This document shows positions 60,562-64,000 of a stretch of DNA of 64,000 nt, in pieces. The position numbers and the translations under genes are program-made. Numbering within the stretch: the stretch's first letter is position 1; each line of letters begins with the position of its first letter. The DNA comes from Capnocytophaga periodontitidis (lineage in GTDB: Bacteria; Bacteroidota; Bacteroidia; Flavobacteriales; Flavobacteriaceae), in contig NZ_JAEFDB010000006.1 in NCBI RefSeq assembly GCF_016126015.1, forward strand, positions 106,181 to 170,180. Direction: 5' to 3'. Under the pieces are notes generated by a model. The model was not told where the DNA came from. It saw nothing but the letters and a program-made list of their open reading frames with translations, and made no database searches.

Positions 60562-61434
60562 TTATTTTACTGTATATTGAAGTGTAGTGTATTGGGCAAC
60601 ACGAAAAGCACCAAGAGGGTTTTCGCGTTTGTTAGTTGTATTCACGATGTTGCCTATGGGGCGCGTAGGAATAGTAAATGGGCTTTGTCCTTCTGATAAT
60701 CGAACGAGCATTTGCACAAACTCCTTATATTGAGGATGAATACGGTAGAGAATAATATTCACTACATCATCTTTTTTGAGTTTATTATCATTATCAACCC
60801 CTGTCATTACAAAGAAGAATTTATTATTAGCTATGTAATTATCGTCTAAGGTGCCATAAACTGTTTTGGAAATATTATTCTGTGCAATCTTAATTAAATA
60901 GGCATTTGCAACCCCATCATTGATACCATCAAAATAGAAACGCACCTCTTTGCGGTCTTTTAAAAAGCCTCCGTTTTCTTTCTGTACAATTCTGTTAGAA
61001 GGTATTATGGGGGCTTCAAGCATTTTATCTTTGGCGGTATAAGTTTGCCCGTTGAGTTCTACAATCAATTCATAGTTTTTGCCTAACTCAGGGGTGATAC
61101 CCGCAGGAAATACATAACGACTACCTCCTTTTAATTCAGGTAGATTATCGGAAGTGATAGTTGTGGTACCATCCCAAAGGGTAAGACTGTAGGTTTGGGT
61201 ACCCGAAACTATCTTCACCACTGCATTATCTATCGCAGGTGAGTGCGTTTCACCAAAATAAGGTTCAGTATAACTGATATCGACTATTGGGTAGGCTTTG
61301 GTTTCTCCTTTTTTCCAGTCGAGAGCTGCATCAATCACTAATTTCTTAGGAGCAGTATCTAAATTCAAATCAATAACTTCTTCGCAAGAAGTTAAAGCAA
61401 AGGTACTGAGGAATATGATATAAAGGTTTTTCAT
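60562..61434 (-). CDS. DUF4249 lipoprotein (partner of adjacent TonB receptor)
   Basis: 290 residues. Lipobox LTSCEE with Cys17, then EVIDLNLDTAPKKLVIDAALDW, the signature opening of DUF4249. Such proteins occur beside carboxypeptidase-regulated TonB receptors in Bacteroidota and are thought to be surface substrate-binding or partner lipoproteins. Function unproven. It begins 21 nt after the receptor stop, and the two form an operon. The start is fixed by the lipobox position. Confidence 0.88.
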   Translation of the reverse strand: MKNLYIIFLSTFALTSCEEVIDLNLDTAPKKLVIDAALDWKKGETKAYPIVDISYTEPYFGETHSPAIDNAVVKIVSGTQTYSLTLWDGTTTITSDNLPELKGGSRYVFPAGITPELGKNYELIVELNGQTYTAKDKMLEAPIIPSNRIVQKENGGFLKDRKEVRFYFDGINDGVANAYLIKIAQNNISKTVYGTLDDNYIANNKFFFVMTGVDNDNKLKKDDVVNIILYRIHPQYKEFVQMLVRLSEGQSPFTIPTRPIGNIVNTTNKRENPLGAFRVAQYTTLQYTVK

Positions 61435-61455
61435 TTTATTCTACTATTTATAGGA

Positions 61456-63828
61456 TTAGAAACTAAAGTTATAAGTTATACTAGGTATGATACCAAAGAT
61501 GGAGAGCTTCACTGCTTCATTTTTATGAGTATCTTCGTTTTCACGGAAAGAAACACTTACGGCATTTTTGCGGTTATACACGTTGTACACACCAAACACC
61601 CACTCACTTTTCCAGCGTTTTGCTCTATCCGATTGTGGAGTATAGGTAGCCGATAAGTCTAAGCGGTGATAAGTAGGCAAGCGGTATTCGTTGCGCTTGC
61701 TATAATCGGGGACAGTTTGTCCTAAGTAAGAATAACGCCCTACAGGGTAGTTTGCAGGCAAACCCGATTGCAAGTTGAATATAGCCCCAAACGTCCATTT
61801 AGGTGAAAGTTCGTAAGTAGCTGTAATAGAAAGGTCGTGAGGCTTATCATAAGGAGCATTATACCAATCGCCGTAGTTGATACCTATTTCTTCAGGGGTA
61901 CGCCCTTTGGTTTGCATTTCCGATTTAGAGAGTGTATAGGCAATCCAACCGGTAAGTCTACCTGTATTTTTACGCAAGAGCACTTCCAAGCCATAAGCTC
62001 TGTTTTCTCCTGAGAGCAACACACGTTCAATAGCTTCGTTAGCTATTAGGTTTGCCCCATTGATATAATCCAAACGATTTTGTACCTTTTTGTAGTAAGT
62101 TTCTACCTCTATGCTGTATTTATCGTCAAAAACATTAGAAGCATAGCCTAATGCCACTTGGTCGGCGATTTGAGGTTTGATAAACTCATCGCTGGGCGCC
62201 CAAACATTCAAAGGTGAGGGAGAGGCAGTGTTAGAAATCAAGTGTACATATTGGGCAGTGCGCGCATAACTCGCTTTTACTGATTTGGTATCGCTAAAAG
62301 CATAACTCATTGTAAAACGCGGTTCAAAATTAGAGTACAAATCGATAATGCGGTTACTGCCGTAGTATTTAGTACCTATAGCAGTACCTTGGTAGTACAC
62401 TTGTCGGTTAGCATTGTAGCCCACGGGATTGTCATTAGGATAAACATTCACAGTGCGTTTGCCCAAACTGTAGAAATTGCTAAAGCGCAAGCCGTAAGAC
62501 ACCGTAAGAGCTTCAGCTAATTTTTGTTCTACATCGGCATAAAAGCCCATTTCGGCAGCATAGCGATGTTCGAGTATGCGTTCTTTGATAGTAGAAGCTG
62601 AGGTTTTAGGCACAATTTTTCCTGGTTTGAATATGTAGTACAAGCCCTGTACTCCGTAAGTAAGTTTGAATTTTTCGGAAATATAGTTTTTGAAGTCGTA
62701 TTTGAGGTTAAAATTCTCAATTCCCGACGTCCATTTCATATCAATAAAACTAAAATCAAACTTATAGTCGTAGTTGCTGTAGATAGCCGAGAGGTTAGAG
62801 AAGAGTTTATCGGTAAACAAGTGATTCCAACGCAAGTTTACTAAGGCATTGCCATAAGTATTGGTGAGGTTCTCAGTAAGTACAAAATTATCCCTACCAA
62901 AATAACCTGAGAGATAGAGCGCATTGTTTTGGTTGAGTTGATAGGAAAGTTTGGTATTGAGATCATAGAAATAAGCTGAATTTTCGTTATCGCTCAATTT
63001 GAGAAAAAGATGAGCATAAGAAGCGCGCCCTCCTACTAAAAATGAGGCTTTGTCTTTCACAATAGGACCTTCGGCAAGCAAGCGTGAGGAAAGTACCCCT
63101 ATACCGCCAGTCGCTGCAAATTTATTTTTATTACCTTCTTTTTGATAAATATCTAAAACTGAAGCTATACGTCCACCATAGCGCGCAGGAATTCCGCCTT
63201 TGTAGAGCTTCATATCGCGCACGGCATCGGCATTGAAGACACTGAGGAAACCAAAGAGGTGAGAAGCATTAAAGATGGTAGCCTCATCAAGGAGTACCAA
63301 GTTCTGGTCGGCAGCGCCACCACGCACGTTAAATCCTGAGGAAGCCTCGCCTGCATTGCTCACCCCAGGCATTTGCATTAAGGTTTTGATAATATCTACC
63401 TCACCTACAAGCACAGGAAGTTTCTTGACGGTAGTAATAGGAATGGTAGCTACACTCATTTCGGGTTTGCGTACAGCCGCTTTAGGAGCAGAATGCGCAT
63501 TGAGTTCCACGCCTTTAAGCTCTATAGCCTCAGGTTTTAGTTTATAGTCTCTACGGATATTTTTGTTAAGCTCTATGGTTTCTTGGTGAGTACCAAAGCC
63601 TATATATTCAATCACGATAGTATATTTACCTTCGGGTAAAGTGATAGAATAGAACCCATACTCATTCGTAGAAGTACCCGTATGGAGTTCTTTGACAATG
63701 AAGTTTACCCCTAATAATTTTTCACCATTAGAAGCATCGGAAATAGAGCCGCTAAGAGTGTACTTGTGTTGTGCAAACACAGCGGTTGTTACTACTAAAA
63801 AAAGTAGCAATAAGCACTTTTTTTTCAT
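61456..63828 (-). CDS. TonB-dependent outer-membrane receptor (DUF4249 partner)
   Basis: 790 residues. Signal peptide (to about 20), CarboxypepD_reg-like domain (about 24-105, GSISDASNGEKLLGVNFIVKELHTG), plug domain with SGFNVRGGAADQNLVLLDEATIFN, and a barrel ending in SITYNFSF (terminal Phe). Compared with the receptor at 24241 it is shorter and has the RGGAADQN motif of the DUF4249-linked group. Energised by TonB; substrate unknown. Promoter at 63854-63884. Confidence 0.92.
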   Translation of the reverse strand: MKKKCLLLLFLVVTTAVFAQHKYTLSGSISDASNGEKLLGVNFIVKELHTGTSTNEYGFYSITLPEGKYTIVIEYIGFGTHQETIELNKNIRRDYKLKPEAIELKGVELNAHSAPKAAVRKPEMSVATIPITTVKKLPVLVGEVDIIKTLMQMPGVSNAGEASSGFNVRGGAADQNLVLLDEATIFNASHLFGFLSVFNADAVRDMKLYKGGIPARYGGRIASVLDIYQKEGNKNKFAATGGIGVLSSRLLAEGPIVKDKASFLVGGRASYAHLFLKLSDNENSAYFYDLNTKLSYQLNQNNALYLSGYFGRDNFVLTENLTNTYGNALVNLRWNHLFTDKLFSNLSAIYSNYDYKFDFSFIDMKWTSGIENFNLKYDFKNYISEKFKLTYGVQGLYYIFKPGKIVPKTSASTIKERILEHRYAAEMGFYADVEQKLAEALTVSYGLRFSNFYSLGKRTVNVYPNDNPVGYNANRQVYYQGTAIGTKYYGSNRIIDLYSNFEPRFTMSYAFSDTKSVKASYARTAQYVHLISNTASPSPLNVWAPSDEFIKPQIADQVALGYASNVFDDKYSIEVETYYKKVQNRLDYINGANLIANEAIERVLLSGENRAYGLEVLLRKNTGRLTGWIAYTLSKSEMQTKGRTPEEIGINYGDWYNAPYDKPHDLSITATYELSPKWTFGAIFNLQSGLPANYPVGRYSYLGQTVPDYSKRNEYRLPTYHRLDLSATYTPQSDRAKRWKSEWVFGVYNVYNRKNAVSVSFRENEDTHKNEAVKLSIFGIIPSITYNFSF

Positions 63829-63853
63829 AAGATAATTTTTATTTTTTCAGGGG

Positions 63854-63884
63854 CAAAGATACAAATAAAAACTTTTGATACAAA
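63854..63884 (-). promoter_or_regulatory. Promoter of TonB receptor-DUF4249 operon
   Basis: Minus-strand TTTG (63881-63884), 19 nt, TATCTTTG (63854-63861), 26 nt before the ATG. Confidence 0.65.
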
Positions 63885-64000
63885 ATAAGTTTCTATTTCT
63901 CTATACCAAAAGAAGTATTTTCTATACAAAAAAGTTAGCAATTAGTTTTACACTAACTGCTGCTTTCTATTTTCACTTGTTTTTTAGGGAATCTGTAAAT

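Overview
The window is a 64 kb stretch of A+T-rich bacterial chromosome from the Bacteroidota, most probably family Flavobacteriaceae, with a Capnocytophaga-like organism as my best guess (inference; no rRNA or species marker is present). Support comes from the flavobacterial promoter signature (TTTG, about 19-20 nt, TAnnTTTG), TonB receptors with N-terminal carboxypeptidase-regulatory domains, DUF4270/DUF4249 lipoproteins, a PorP/SprF protein beside a type IX secretion (T9SS) type B substrate, MnmD, and the short omega-like RNA polymerase subunit.

Layout. 1-7398 (minus): core genes fabD (partial), a secreted repeat protein, coaBC, omega-like subunit, bamD, fabG, SUI1 factor, DUF4270 lipoprotein, short GT5 protein; panC diverges at 7509. 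8557-12895 (minus): a periplasmic rhodanese-cupin fusion and two tandem von Willebrand A proteins with receptor-like N-termini. 13091-14476: glmM. 14628-22034 (plus): an ABC ATPase followed by six tandem paralogous membrane proteins, all starting at TTG and separated by phased 7-bp repeats. 22067-35880: a Gcr-type membrane protein, a TonB receptor, an MFS sugar transporter, lysS, accA and several secreted unknowns. 36098-42458 (plus): gcvH and a VanZ protein lead into ten TonB C-terminal-domain paralogues. Two are complete TonB proteins and eight are secreted or lipid-anchored stand-alone domains; one of these is frameshifted and cannot be found by searching for ATG-initiated frames. 42523-51289: GH3-like adenylating enzyme, WG-like repeat protein, dnaB, tRNA-Arg(ACG), ilvE, mnmD, menC, tsaE. 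51521-55849 (plus): an accessory cluster of UDG-fold-like protein, metallophosphoesterase, PD-(D/E)XK nuclease, small cREC protein and WYL regulator, with a defence-like flavour. 55919-63828: aroB, a T9SS-targeted metalloprotease with its SprF-like partner, then a DUF4249/TonB-receptor pair.

The two most unusual parts are the TonB-domain array (36896-42458) and the TTG-initiated membrane-protein array with heptad spacers (15795-22067). Both look like recent local expansion by tandem duplication. The accessory cluster at 51521-55849 is a weaker candidate for an uncharacterised nucleic-acid-directed system. No CRISPR array, rRNA operon, transposase or integrase was seen.
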